Assembly: GCF_007860075.1 (NCBI RefSeq)
Contig: NZ_SJPP01000003.1
Location: forward strand, 868,001 to 932,000
Reading direction: 5' to 3'
Length of the DNA: 64,000 nucleotides
DNA from: Symmachiella macrocystis
Lineage (GTDB): Bacteria; Planctomycetota; Planctomycetia; Planctomycetales; Planctomycetaceae
Part shown: piece after piece, positions 51,442 to 61,178 of the stretch
Numbering within the stretch: the stretch's first letter is position 1
Layout of the letters: every line of letters begins with the position of its first letter
Notes under the pieces: model-generated
What the model was told of the DNA's origin: nothing
Database searches by the model: none
The model's input: only the letters and a program-made list of their open reading frames with translations
Program-made: the position numbers and the translations under genes

Positions 51442-53925
51442 ATGACCAAGCGACTCTGGCTGGTGTATTTTGTTTCGCTGTGCGTCTTGCTTCCAGGCTG
51501 TGGGAAAGAGGAGGAGCCGGCGCCACCAGCGCAACAGGCGCCGGTCGCCGTTGCCAAACCCAAGCCAAAACAAAAACCCAAACCGGCCCCCCCCGCAGCC
51601 CCATCCGAGCCGGTCGATGTGACGTCGCTCATCCCCCCCTCGCTCACAGCCGCCATGGGCGCGAAGGTTGACGCCTTGCCGGGGATTTCCGAGAAAATGG
51701 GAGTGGACTTCGCTGCTGAATTTCGACCCGCCACGATGATTTTGGCGTTGTCCGGTTTTCAACTCGCGGATGTCGAAGAGTTTTGGGTGGGCTCCAACCC
51801 CGCAACCAGCGAAGGCGCTCTCTGCGCGAAAATGGTCAAACAGTATGACCGCGCCCAGTTACGGGGCACGCTGCGTATCGGAGAGCCGTTGGGCAAGATC
51901 GACGGAATTGAACTTCATGCGTTACCGTCGCCGGACGGTGTGGAAAGCGCCGTGGCGTTCGTCGATGAAAAAGTCCTCATGCTCGGAAGCCGCAAAACGG
52001 TGGAATCCGCTTTGAAAAAGCCAGTCGACGGACCTGTGACATTGGGACTCGCTGCCGCGAATACCGAATCGCCTGCCTACTGGGTGGCCGGTGGTCCTGA
52101 CGCATATTTGCAACAGTTGGCGTTCCATGGATTTGGCGGTTTCACGTCGAATTCTGACGCCAATGTCCCCCCTGTCGGTTTTGCGCTGGTCTTTCCATCC
52201 AAATCGCACCCGGGAGCCAAGAATGGTGCAGGCGGGCCGGTGCCCAGAAAAGGAGTCAAGGTTCGTCTTCGCAGTCGCGGGGAGCAGGAGGAGGAAGAAG
52301 AGGAAGAGAGACGACGAGGTAAGGGGAAGAATAAAGAGCGAGGCCTTGAAAGAGGTTTGGAGAGAGGCTTGGCCAAGGACAAAGATAAAGGCGACGACCA
52401 GGGCAATAATAACGCGGTGGAGAACAAGGGATTTGCCGGAGGACTCCGACCGCGTAATGCCGCCGTCGCTAAATCCGCAAGCGGTGCGATCGCCGTTACG
52501 CTTGGTTTTGCTTTTCAGGACGACCAACAGGCCGTACGGATGGAACGCCGTGTGCGAAGCGTGATGGACGCCATGCCGGACACATTAAAAACGGCTGCGA
52601 CCTACAACATCGCGTGGACCGATTCTGGAAAAGATGGTAGCCACCGGGGAGCCGACGCCAATGCCAACCCCCTGGGAATATTGGGCAAACAACTTGGCAA
52701 CACCCCGCGCCAGCTTCCTCACGAATTCGGTCCCGCGGAACACCCCACTGCGGTGCCCTCCCCGGCTCTTCCGCAAGTACGCCCCCTTTGGGCTAAAGAT
52801 AAAGACAAAGGGGATGGTAGGAGTGGGCGTAGACGCAAGGGGCCGCAACCAAGGAATAATAATGCCGGACGCGGTGGCGCGAACGGGCCCAACAAACGGG
52901 ATGATCAGGACGGGAGAAGTCGCTTTGGAATTCGTCCGCCGACTAATCGTCAGAATAGTGATCCTGGAATTCAGTTCCAGACTGTCGATGTTGCGTTTGA
53001 ATATGAATTGACACGTGAAAATAATTTTCTCCGCGTGGATGCCACAATGGATCTGCCGCCATCGATGATTTCCGTCGCCGCAGCGGCCCAACAAGCGGCC
53101 GGTGGGTCACTGAGTGGGGGCGGTCTGCATCCCGGAACACTTACAATGGTTTCTGCATCCATGAGTTTTTGGAGCAACCAAGCAGGCGGCAATCGTCGCG
53201 GTGTTCGGATGGTCAAAGATATGCCCATTGTCGGTGGGTACAGCTGGATGACCGAACTGCTCCCCTATATGGGGTATGCAGAACTTTATGGGGGATTGGA
53301 CTTCGAGAAGAGTTGGATCACGCATCCGGAAAATCATCGCATCGCCCGCACGGTGATTCCGGAATTTCTCAACCCAGGCGCCGACACCGCCAAATGGCAA
53401 GGCTATCCCTACAACGGATTGGGCCTGACACATTTTGTCGGGATGTCGGGAGTGGAAGACGGCCCGAATGTTGTGGCTGCGGCGTTGAGTCGAAACGATC
53501 CCCGCGCGGGATTCTTTGGCTATGACGACATCGCAAAACCACGTGAGATCACCGATGGCGCGAGCAAGACCATTATGCTGATAGGTTCGGGCCGGTTGGC
53601 CGGTCCTTGGATTCAGGGAGGGGGCGCCACAATTCGCGGAGCGCGGGAACCTTACTTTGACGAACTGAGCGGATTCCAATCCCCAGGATTGAAAACACCT
53701 GGCAGCGTCGTTCTTTTCGCTGACGGCTCCAGCCGCGAAATCTCGGCCGACATCGACCCGGAAGTATTTCGCGCCATGTGTACGATTCATGGCGCCGAGA
53801 CGGTGGATATTCCCAGCGGACAGCCCTTGCAAACCGGGATTCCCACGCCAACACCGACTCCAGCGCCTGCAGCTGGGAACGGACTGCAAGGTGTGATCGA
53901 TTTCTTTAAATCGGGTGGTCAATAA
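51442..53925 (+). CDS. Lipoprotein with DUF1559-like C-terminal domain and charged inserts
   Basis: About 827 residues. A lipoprotein signal ends VLLPGC (Cys20), then a Pro/Lys linker (KPKPKQKPKPAPPAAPSEP). The C-terminal 200 residues carry DUF1559-like features: GPNVVAAALSRNDPRAGFFG, ITDGASKTIMLIGSGRLAGP and TPGSVVLFADGSSREISADI. Between them are two low-complexity stretches: EEEEEEERRRGKGKNKERGL, and a second with KDKDKGD and RNNNAGR. KDKDKGD occurs in both. DUF1559 proteins are abundant planctomycete pseudopilin-like proteins; this one lacks the usual N-terminal prepilin signal. GGAGAAAG precedes ATG 51442. Confidence 0.7.
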   Translation: MTKRLWLVYFVSLCVLLPGCGKEEEPAPPAQQAPVAVAKPKPKQKPKPAPPAAPSEPVDVTSLIPPSLTAAMGAKVDALPGISEKMGVDFAAEFRPATMILALSGFQLADVEEFWVGSNPATSEGALCAKMVKQYDRAQLRGTLRIGEPLGKIDGIELHALPSPDGVESAVAFVDEKVLMLGSRKTVESALKKPVDGPVTLGLAAANTESPAYWVAGGPDAYLQQLAFHGFGGFTSNSDANVPPVGFALVFPSKSHPGAKNGAGGPVPRKGVKVRLRSRGEQEEEEEEERRRGKGKNKERGLERGLERGLAKDKDKGDDQGNNNAVENKGFAGGLRPRNAAVAKSASGAIAVTLGFAFQDDQQAVRMERRVRSVMDAMPDTLKTAATYNIAWTDSGKDGSHRGADANANPLGILGKQLGNTPRQLPHEFGPAEHPTAVPSPALPQVRPLWAKDKDKGDGRSGRRRKGPQPRNNNAGRGGANGPNKRDDQDGRSRFGIRPPTNRQNSDPGIQFQTVDVAFEYELTRENNFLRVDATMDLPPSMISVAAAAQQAAGGSLSGGGLHPGTLTMVSASMSFWSNQAGGNRRGVRMVKDMPIVGGYSWMTELLPYMGYAELYGGLDFEKSWITHPENHRIARTVIPEFLNPGADTAKWQGYPYNGLGLTHFVGMSGVEDGPNVVAAALSRNDPRAGFFGYDDIAKPREITDGASKTIMLIGSGRLAGPWIQGGGATIRGAREPYFDELSGFQSPGLKTPGSVVLFADGSSREISADIDPEVFRAMCTIHGAETVDIPSGQPLQTGIPTPTPTPAPAAGNGLQGVIDFFKSGGQ

Positions 53926-53978
53926 TCCGTCAGCTCAACCAACTAACACCGGCCTCCACAACAGAAAAGAAAAACGGC

Positions 53979-55469
53979 ATGTTCCGGCGACATCAACTAC
54001 TTTTGATTGCGACCGCATTGTTGTTGCTGTCATGGCCTCAGCCGTCTGTACGAGCCGACTTTCTGGAAGTCCGAGTTCCCGGTTCAAACCTCACCATCGT
54101 CCTGGAAGGCCGAGTGCAAAAGGGCCGCACCGTGCGGTTGTCGCACAAATTCGGCACGCTGTACTTTGACAACAACGACGTTACGGAGGTTTATGAAGTC
54201 CCCTCAAACACCGCTCTCTTTGGACGCATGGCGGCCAAGGCCCGAGCGGACAAGGATGCCGATGCCTTGTTCGCTGCGGCCAAATGGGCGTTGAAACATG
54301 CATTGCTGCATCAATTCTATCAGGGGATCGATCAAACACTGGACATCGACCCCGACCATCCCGCCGCCCTGCGTGCCAAAGCACTGAAGGAACAAATTGA
54401 CGTTCCCTTGCCCGAATCGGATGAGGAAGAAGAGCGCCTGAAGAGCATCTTGAATCGACCGAATTTCAATGTCGAACGCAGCAATCATTTCATCCTGCTG
54501 CATGACACCAATCCTGCCGGGGAAATGCTCAAAATCGCCAACGCGCGCCGCCGTCCCCCCCGCGCTAAAGAACGTCTACGGTTGCTGGAAGACGTTTACG
54601 AAACGTTCCTGTTCATGTTCATCGTCGAAGGGATCGAAATTGACATCCCTCAGGAACGCTTGCAGGTACTATTGTTTAAGGAAAACCAGGATTATCTGGA
54701 CTTTTCCAAGTCGCTGAACCCCGCACTGGCCAGCGCGGTCGGATTCTGGGATCCCACGCGTAACGTCAGCGTATTCTACGACAATGCCACTGACGAGTTG
54801 TACGAAGCGGTGCAGGACTCGATGGAGAAGCTCCAAGAGCAAAAAGAACAGGCAGTGAGAAATCGCAGCCGGGCCGCCAAAACAATCGTCCGCAATACAA
54901 ATACCTTGCAGGTGATGTTTTCCGCTGCTCAGGAGCGTTCTGACATCAAAGTCGTGACCCATGAGGCAACGCATCAACTCGCAGGGAACACGGGTTTGCT
55001 GCCGCGACATGTCCGCATTCCCAATTGGGCGCACGAAGGGTTGGCCACCTATTTCGAAGCGCCCGCCGAAGCGACCTGGAGCGGCGTAGGGGCTGTGAAT
55101 AAAGACCGATTGGACAAGTACCGTGCACTCGCCGAGGATGTGGATCACTCCAACATCGATTTTATCGTTACCGACCAAATCTTTATGCTGGCCGGTTCGC
55201 ACAATGCTCGGCTACACGCCTATGGGCAAGCGTGGGCGCTGACACATTTTCTGATGGAAAAGCACTTTCAAGAATTTGTAAAATACTATGCTCTGCTGGC
55301 GCAGATGCCACCGGACATCACACTCAACCCCGACGTCCTGTTGGAGATTTTTGATCGAGCTTTTGGTGAGGATCGCAAGGCGATGACGTTGGAATGGCGG
55401 ACCTATATGCGCGAGCTGAAAACCGATTTCGAAATCGCCACCGAGAAGGAAAAAGACGACGACGAATAA
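53979..55469 (+). CDS. Secreted DUF1570 metallopeptidase-like protein
   Basis: A 496-residue protein with a signal peptide (LLLIATALLLLSWPQPSVRA). DUF1570 features are clear: VVTHEATHQLAGNTGLLPRH holds a HExxH zinc motif (His328-His332), followed by IPNWAHEGLATYFEAP, where the Glu of HEGLA is the likely third ligand. The first 150 residues (PEHPAALRAKALKEQID-like) look helical and repeat-like. It would act on an unknown protein outside the cytoplasm. The next gene is 145 bases downstream in the same direction. Confidence 0.78.
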   Translation: MFRRHQLLLIATALLLLSWPQPSVRADFLEVRVPGSNLTIVLEGRVQKGRTVRLSHKFGTLYFDNNDVTEVYEVPSNTALFGRMAAKARADKDADALFAAAKWALKHALLHQFYQGIDQTLDIDPDHPAALRAKALKEQIDVPLPESDEEEERLKSILNRPNFNVERSNHFILLHDTNPAGEMLKIANARRRPPRAKERLRLLEDVYETFLFMFIVEGIEIDIPQERLQVLLFKENQDYLDFSKSLNPALASAVGFWDPTRNVSVFYDNATDELYEAVQDSMEKLQEQKEQAVRNRSRAAKTIVRNTNTLQVMFSAAQERSDIKVVTHEATHQLAGNTGLLPRHVRIPNWAHEGLATYFEAPAEATWSGVGAVNKDRLDKYRALAEDVDHSNIDFIVTDQIFMLAGSHNARLHAYGQAWALTHFLMEKHFQEFVKYYALLAQMPPDITLNPDVLLEIFDRAFGEDRKAMTLEWRTYMRELKTDFEIATEKEKDDDE

Positions 55470-55614
55470 CCCGCACCGTCCTAGGCAACCAACCTGGGGA
55501 TCATGCTGTGGTGTCGACAGAGATTGCATTCCCAAAGCGTCTGTCAAACGTCTCCTCGCTGCTGAGCAAAGCCGTCGGCAGGGGTTTCTCTCTGTGAGCG
55601 ACTGGAACCAAGTT

Positions 55615-56235
55615 ATGATTCTCAGCCGCATTGTCCTCTTGGCCATAACATTATTACTGCTCTGCGGGTGCAATCGCCCGGTCCGTTTGACGCCCGGCAC
55701 GTTTGCGATGTGCATTGCCGCCAATGAAGCGGACCACCTGGAGATCATTGCCTTGGCCAAGGAGACACCCGGCGCGATCGTGCTCAAAGACGGCGAAATT
55801 GTCGGCGAGTGGCTTCAAGTAGCGGCTAATAGCCTTGCCAGCCAGCAAATCGATGAAACCGATGATTTCATTGTTCGCGAAGAAAACAGCGTCAGGGAAG
55901 TGTTGGTCGTACATAGCCAGTTTGATCTGACGGAAAGTTATATCCGCACGGCCACGCTTTCGGATGAAGCCATTAGCGACGGCCATCCGCAGGTAAAAAT
56001 CACAATCAGTGCCGCAGGGGCACAACTGGCTCATGAGTTGTTGAGTTCGAATGCCCCGGACTATCTGAACGAACTGTTTCGCAATGTGGCTATGGTTGTG
56101 CGCGGGCAGGTTTTTGAGTTGCCTCGCTTGGAAACTGAAATTGGCTCTCGTTTCGTCATCAGCACAACCGCACCGGAAAATGCCGCATACATCGTCGCCA
56201 TCTTAAACGGAAAGGTTCAGCAACCACCGCAATGA
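55615..56235 (+). CDS. Lipoprotein with SecD P1-head-like domain
   Basis: About 206 residues from ATG 55615. A lipoprotein signal ends LLLLCGC. The mature part has VREVLVVHSQFDLTESYIRT, ATLSDEAISDGHPQVKITIS and AGAQLAHELLSSN, ending RNVAMVVRGQVFELPRLETE and IGSRFVIST. This matches the first periplasmic (P1 head) domain of SecD, seen here without the membrane channel. No SecDF channel is near. It overlaps the next gene by four bases (ATGA), so the two are co-translated. Confidence 0.65.
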   Translation: MILSRIVLLAITLLLLCGCNRPVRLTPGTFAMCIAANEADHLEIIALAKETPGAIVLKDGEIVGEWLQVAANSLASQQIDETDDFIVREENSVREVLVVHSQFDLTESYIRTATLSDEAISDGHPQVKITISAAGAQLAHELLSSNAPDYLNELFRNVAMVVRGQVFELPRLETEIGSRFVISTTAPENAAYIVAILNGKVQQPPQ

Positions 56236-58496
56236 ACACATTGATGAAACGACTCGCCCTCGGGGCACTCTTGCTCTGCTTTATCCCACCCGTATGTGCC
56301 GACGATCCTGATCCAGCGCGTCCTGTACAGTTGGTGGACCCGTTTATTAGTACCGGCGGGAATCGATACGTTTGCGGCAATAATTCTCCCGGGGCTAACG
56401 TTCCCTTTGGCGTAGTCCGGTTGAGCCCCGATACGATCTCAGCGTTTGGGGCGACGGCGACAAATATGTCGGGCTATTTTTATCACGATCCCGCAATTTT
56501 GGGATTCAGCCACACGCGACTGTGCGGCACCGGAGCCGTCGATGGGGGACACTTTCGCGTGATGCCGGGGGTGGTCGCCAAGCCAGAGAAAAACGTGTTG
56601 CGCAATCCGCAACTCAACTTCGATCATGAACAAGAATCAGCGTCGCCGGGGTATTACTCTGTGACGTTCCCGTCTATTGCTGTCAAAGCAGAATTAACAG
56701 CGACGCAGCGAGTGGGATTGCATCGCTACACATTCCCCGCCGGCGCCGTTCCGCGGATTTCCCTGGATGTCGGCAGCGCGTTGGGCCGCGGGCGCAGCGA
56801 AGCGTGTGAATTGCATCTGCTCCCTGCTGCCAATGAGATCACCGGCACTGCTCGGACATTCGGGTCCTTCTCGGGACGTTATGGCGGACTGCAGGTGTAT
56901 TTTGTGGCAAGGTTTCGCCGCGGCTGGGAAAACGTCGAGACTTGGTCCGGCGAGAAACTCACGTCCGACCAGACCAATGTCGTCGGCGATGATATCGGCG
57001 CAGGATTCACCTTTGCCGCAGCGAAAGAGCAACAAACCATCGAATTCGCGGTCGCGCTGTCGCACGTCAGCATCGAAAACGCCCGCGAGAACCTAGACCA
57101 GGAATTGGCACAGCAAAGTTTCGACGACATCCGCACCGCCGCCGCCAACAAGTGGAATACCCTGCTCTCCAAAGTACAAATCGAAGGGGGCAGCCCGGCG
57201 GATCGGGAGATATTTTACACAGCGCTGTATCACGCGATGATCATGCCCACGGTTTTCAACGATGTGAACGGGCAATATCTCGGCTTTGATAAACAAATTC
57301 ACCAAACCGACGGGTTCGAGTACTACACTGACATGTCGCTGTGGGATACGTTCCGCACGACGCACCCGCTGTACACGTTACTCACGCCCGAGCGGCACCG
57401 CGATATGCTAGTTTCACTGGTCAAAATGGCCGAACAGGGAGGCAATCTTCCCCGCTGGCCGTCGGGTGCCGGTTACACGAATTCCATGTTCGGCGCGCCG
57501 GCGGAGGTCGCGATTGTGGAGGCCTACCTCAAAGGCATTCGCGATTTTGATGTGGAAACCGCTTACCGCGTGATGCGCAAAGCTGCACTGGAACCCGCTC
57601 CTAAAGGAGCTGCGTATTCTGGGCGGCGAGGGATCACCGACTATGTCAAATATGGCTATTGCCCCTCGGATAAGATGAGCCAAGCAGTCGCCAAGACTTT
57701 GGAATATGCCAGCACCGACGCCGCCATCGTCCGTTTGGCAGCAGAGTTGGGCCATGAAAAAGATGCCGCTTTATTCGCCAAACGCGGACAAAACTATCGC
57801 AACTTATGGAATCCAGAAACGGAATACTTTCAACCACGCGATGCCCAGGGAGAGTTTTCGACGCCGCTGCGTCCGTTGTTGCTCACCTATGTCGACATCG
57901 GCGGGAAATTTACCGACGACTATGCCGAAGGTAGCGCGCTGCAATGGCGGTGGGCCGTCTCGCATGATGCCGCCGGGTTGGTGTCGCTTTTCTCCAGCAA
58001 AGAAAAGTTCGTCAAGGAACTGGAAGCCTTCTTCGCCGGATCGGTCCCACAAGTCGGCGCGCTGCCCAACGGATATTATTGGCAGGGCAATCAGCCCGAC
58101 ATTCATGCGGTCTACCTTTTTAATGCCGCCGGGCGACCTGATTTGACGCAAAAGTGGGTGCGGTGGATCCTGAAACACAAACACGGGGACGGTCCCAACG
58201 GCCTTGACGGCAACGACGATGGCGGGACGTTGTCAGCCTGGTATGTATTGAGTTCACTCGGTTTTTATCCTGTTGTCGGCACCGACCGTTACGAATTGGG
58301 CAGTCCGCTTTGGAAACGGGCGGTTTTGCAAATCGGCGATCAACCATTGGAGATCATTGCCGAGAATTACGCACCGGAGCGTGTCTACGTTGAACGTGTG
58401 GAACTCAATGGCAAGCCACTGGATCGATGGTGGATCGCGCATCATGAGATCCAAAACGGGGGGACGTTGAAATTTGTGATGAGCGACAAACCTTAA
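56232..58496 (+). CDS. GH92 alpha-mannosidase
   Basis: A 754-residue secreted enzyme (signal peptide LALGALLLCFIPPVCAD). QLVDPFISTGGNRYVCGNNS opens the GH92 N domain; MSGYFYHDPAILGFSHTRLC and GTGAVDGGHFRVMPGVV follow. The catalytic region has DMSLWDTFRTTHPLYTLLTP, GGNLPRWPSGAGYTNSMFGA and SALQWRWAVSHDAAGLVSLF, and NDDGGTLSAWYVLSSLGFYP is near the end. GH92 enzymes are calcium-dependent exo-alpha-mannosidases. Its start overlaps the SecD-like lipoprotein gene. A secreted TIM-barrel-like protein follows 57 bases later. Confidence 0.93.
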   Translation: MNTLMKRLALGALLLCFIPPVCADDPDPARPVQLVDPFISTGGNRYVCGNNSPGANVPFGVVRLSPDTISAFGATATNMSGYFYHDPAILGFSHTRLCGTGAVDGGHFRVMPGVVAKPEKNVLRNPQLNFDHEQESASPGYYSVTFPSIAVKAELTATQRVGLHRYTFPAGAVPRISLDVGSALGRGRSEACELHLLPAANEITGTARTFGSFSGRYGGLQVYFVARFRRGWENVETWSGEKLTSDQTNVVGDDIGAGFTFAAAKEQQTIEFAVALSHVSIENARENLDQELAQQSFDDIRTAAANKWNTLLSKVQIEGGSPADREIFYTALYHAMIMPTVFNDVNGQYLGFDKQIHQTDGFEYYTDMSLWDTFRTTHPLYTLLTPERHRDMLVSLVKMAEQGGNLPRWPSGAGYTNSMFGAPAEVAIVEAYLKGIRDFDVETAYRVMRKAALEPAPKGAAYSGRRGITDYVKYGYCPSDKMSQAVAKTLEYASTDAAIVRLAAELGHEKDAALFAKRGQNYRNLWNPETEYFQPRDAQGEFSTPLRPLLLTYVDIGGKFTDDYAEGSALQWRWAVSHDAAGLVSLFSSKEKFVKELEAFFAGSVPQVGALPNGYYWQGNQPDIHAVYLFNAAGRPDLTQKWVRWILKHKHGDGPNGLDGNDDGGTLSAWYVLSSLGFYPVVGTDRYELGSPLWKRAVLQIGDQPLEIIAENYAPERVYVERVELNGKPLDRWWIAHHEIQNGGTLKFVMSDKP

Positions 58497-58552
58497 GGAC
58501 AGCGCAGCCGCTGTATATCAAGCAAAAATAATTGAGCACCATGGAGAGCATT

Positions 58553-60343
58553 GTGAGTAATCGGATTTTTTCAGCAGGACTGCTGGCAATTTTTCTTGGA
58601 TGTTGCCCCTGCGCTTTGCTATCAGCGGCCGAGAGTGATGAAGCGATCTTTCTCACCGATATGTCCCGCTGCGAACCGGCGGCGGCATTGGCCAGTGAGC
58701 CGGAGCCGGGAAAATGGCGGTTGATCCCCTATGCGACCGCTGAACACAAAGGCATCATGCTGGGCGCCGGGTCGTTTGTTGAGGCCCCTGAAGTGCGGTT
58801 ACCCATCGAAGTCGACGGTTGGTTCGATGTCGTGCTGGGTATCTGGAATCCCAAAGTCATGTACGACGGCCAACCGATCATCAAGGCGCGGCTTGGGAGC
58901 CGGCCAATCTTTCAACAGATTCATCCGGGAAACAGTCCGGGATTGCAAAACGCGACCTTTCTCGAAGAAGTTTCGCTCTGCCGGGCGGATCTATCCGATG
59001 AAACCTCTATCGCTTTTGCCAAGTCCAACGGATTACAGCCGCACAGTGCGTATCTCGCTTATGTGAAACTCGTGCCTTTGAGTCCGGCACAAGTGGAGGC
59101 GGAGAAATCGCGGCGGCAGGATGAGTCGCGAAAGAATCTGGTGGCCACGTTCGATGGTTCGTCCATTTTTCATTTCAGCGATGTTTCGACAACCGACCAT
59201 CTGTTGGAATGGGTCGAAAAGCTGCGTGATTCCGACACCAAGAAAGTCCTGTGGGCCGTGACGTACGGCGATCGCACCGGTTTTCCCACCAAAAATCCCG
59301 ACCTGACTTATCTAGGAAATGACGACCTGTTCTTGGAGTCGCCGTTGACGTTTGGGAACAACTATCAACGCGGCCAACGGCAGATGCAACAGTTCTTTAA
59401 GCAGTGCGCAGCGGAGGGAATCGTCCCGCAACAATTATTGGCCGAGCACGCGCACAAGCTGGGGATGAAATTCGATCTGATGTACCGGATCGGAATTTTG
59501 GGTGGGATTGGAATGATGGAAGCCCACAAAAACAACTTTGTTCAAAAGCATCCCGAAGTGCGACAAGTCACGCGCGATGGTCGACCGCTTCAAAAAGCCA
59601 GCCTCGCGTTTCCGCAGGTCCAACAATTGATCCTGGACCAGATCGACGAAAGCTGCCGGTTGATTGATGCGGACGGCATCAATCTGTGCTTTGTCCGCGG
59701 ACCACATTTCCTGTTGTGGGAGCAACCGGTGCGTGCAGCCTTTGAAAAGAAATACGGCGTCTCGTCCCAAGATGTCGCTGAGGACGATCCGCGCATTGAT
59801 GTGGTGCGTGCGGAAATCATGACGAGTTTCCTCAAACGAGTCCGCGCCAAATTGGAAGAAGTGGGCAAGTCGCAAGGCAAAAACCTGACGTTATCGGTCT
59901 GGGTTTGGCCACACGATCAGGGTGTTTGGCTGGGAGGGCGTCCGCTGGATGAAGGATTGGATGTGGCGGAGTGGATCAAATTGGACTTGTTGGATAGCGT
60001 GATTTGTCAAGAAGGCGTTGATAAAACTTATATCCAACTCGGCAAGCAACACGGGTGCGAGTTTGTATTGTTCACCGGTTACCGCGGCAATAAGGCGATG
60101 TCGCCGACGTCGTTAGTCGATGCGTACCAAAAAGGCGCGACAACTTTTGCGTGTTGGGATATCGATGCCTATCAAAATGGTCCAGAAACGTGGCAGTGGC
60201 TGCAGCAAACCGGGAACCGCGCCGCCTTACAAAAGCTGAAGGATCAACCAGAATTGCTGAAGCGCCCCCGGTTTCCGCTCATAGAGATCAACGGCAACCG
60301 TGTCGATGCGGGGTTGGTTGATGCGGTCTACTCGGGTGGATAG
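58553..60343 (+). CDS. Secreted protein with glycoside-hydrolase-like TIM-barrel features
   Basis: About 596 residues from GTG 58553 (GGAG six bases upstream; ATG 58541 also possible). The signal peptide is FSAGLLAIFLGCCPCALLSA. Residues 40-200 (GAGSFVEAPEVRLPIEVDGW, FDVVLGIWNPKVMYDGQPI) look like a beta domain. A barrel-like half follows: LLEWVEKLRDSDTKKVLWAV, GMKFDLMYRIGILGGIGMME, GINLCFVRGPHFLLWEQPVR and LTLSVWVWPHDQGVWLGGRP. I know similar planctomycete family-10-like hypotheticals, but the catalytic acids cannot be assigned. It follows GH92 and may act on the same polysaccharide. Confidence 0.65.
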   Translation: MSNRIFSAGLLAIFLGCCPCALLSAAESDEAIFLTDMSRCEPAAALASEPEPGKWRLIPYATAEHKGIMLGAGSFVEAPEVRLPIEVDGWFDVVLGIWNPKVMYDGQPIIKARLGSRPIFQQIHPGNSPGLQNATFLEEVSLCRADLSDETSIAFAKSNGLQPHSAYLAYVKLVPLSPAQVEAEKSRRQDESRKNLVATFDGSSIFHFSDVSTTDHLLEWVEKLRDSDTKKVLWAVTYGDRTGFPTKNPDLTYLGNDDLFLESPLTFGNNYQRGQRQMQQFFKQCAAEGIVPQQLLAEHAHKLGMKFDLMYRIGILGGIGMMEAHKNNFVQKHPEVRQVTRDGRPLQKASLAFPQVQQLILDQIDESCRLIDADGINLCFVRGPHFLLWEQPVRAAFEKKYGVSSQDVAEDDPRIDVVRAEIMTSFLKRVRAKLEEVGKSQGKNLTLSVWVWPHDQGVWLGGRPLDEGLDVAEWIKLDLLDSVICQEGVDKTYIQLGKQHGCEFVLFTGYRGNKAMSPTSLVDAYQKGATTFACWDIDAYQNGPETWQWLQQTGNRAALQKLKDQPELLKRPRFPLIEINGNRVDAGLVDAVYSGG

Positions 60344-60470
60344 GTGAACATACCAGTATCGAAAACAATTCAGGCATCATGCCCAAAATGACGAGCCAAG
60401 ACAAGAAATTCGTGGGTTATTTGATTTTGGTACTGGGCATCCGGGGCGGCGGTGTTGTATTTTCTAAGTC

Positions 60471-61178
60471 ATGAACGCAAACAACGCTCCCCAAATCCTG
60501 CTCGTTGAAGATGATGCCGCCTTGGCGGAGATCGTTGCCGATTTTCTCGTCTCTCATGGATTCGAAGTCACCACCGAAGCGCGGGGCGACACGGCGGTCG
60601 GACGTATCATTTCCGAACTGCCCGCTGCCGTAATACTGGATGTGAACCTGCCCGGCCTGGATGGTTTTTCGGTCTGCCGGGAAGTGCGGTCCGCTTATCC
60701 GGGACCGATTATGATTCTCACCGCCCGCGGCAGTGAGATCGACGAGGTGATTGGGCTTGAGGTCGGCGCTGACGATTACATGGCCAAACCGGTCCGTCCC
60801 CGGGCATTGTTGGCGCGGTTGCAATCGTTGTTGCGCCGCGGCATTGCGAGCATCGCGGGGGATGCACCCCCGCATAAAATTCAATTGGGGCAGTTGGTCG
60901 TCGATGAGGCCAATCGCGCCGTTCAGATCGAGGGAACTGCCCTGGACCTGACGACTGCGGAATTCGACTTGTTGTTACTGCTGGCAAAAAATGCCGGCAA
61001 GGTCCTCAGTCGTAATGACATCTACGAACAGATTCATGGTGTCAAATTCGATGGCGTCGATCGTTCAATCGATTTGCGAATTTCGCGACTGCGGAAAAAA
61101 CTGGGGGACGACCCGACGAATCCCGAACGAATCAAATCGGTACGAGGAGTCGGCTATATTCTGCCGTTAAATCAATGA
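60471..61178 (+). CDS. OmpR-type response regulator, RstA-like
   Basis: A 235-residue protein. The receiver domain has LLVEDDAAL with the acidic pair, phospho-acceptor Asp57 in VILDVNLPGLDGF, Thr84 in MILTARG and Lys106 in YMAKPVRP. The C-terminal winged helix is LDLTTAEFDLLLLLAKNAGK, VLSRNDIYEQIHGVKFDGVD, ending DPTNPERIKSVRGVGYILPL. In this pair it resembles RstA. Its stop overlaps the kinase start as ATGA. The RstA-like box at 62552-62581 is the likely target. Confidence 0.92.
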   Translation: MNANNAPQILLVEDDAALAEIVADFLVSHGFEVTTEARGDTAVGRIISELPAAVILDVNLPGLDGFSVCREVRSAYPGPIMILTARGSEIDEVIGLEVGADDYMAKPVRPRALLARLQSLLRRGIASIAGDAPPHKIQLGQLVVDEANRAVQIEGTALDLTTAEFDLLLLLAKNAGKVLSRNDIYEQIHGVKFDGVDRSIDLRISRLRKKLGDDPTNPERIKSVRGVGYILPLNQ

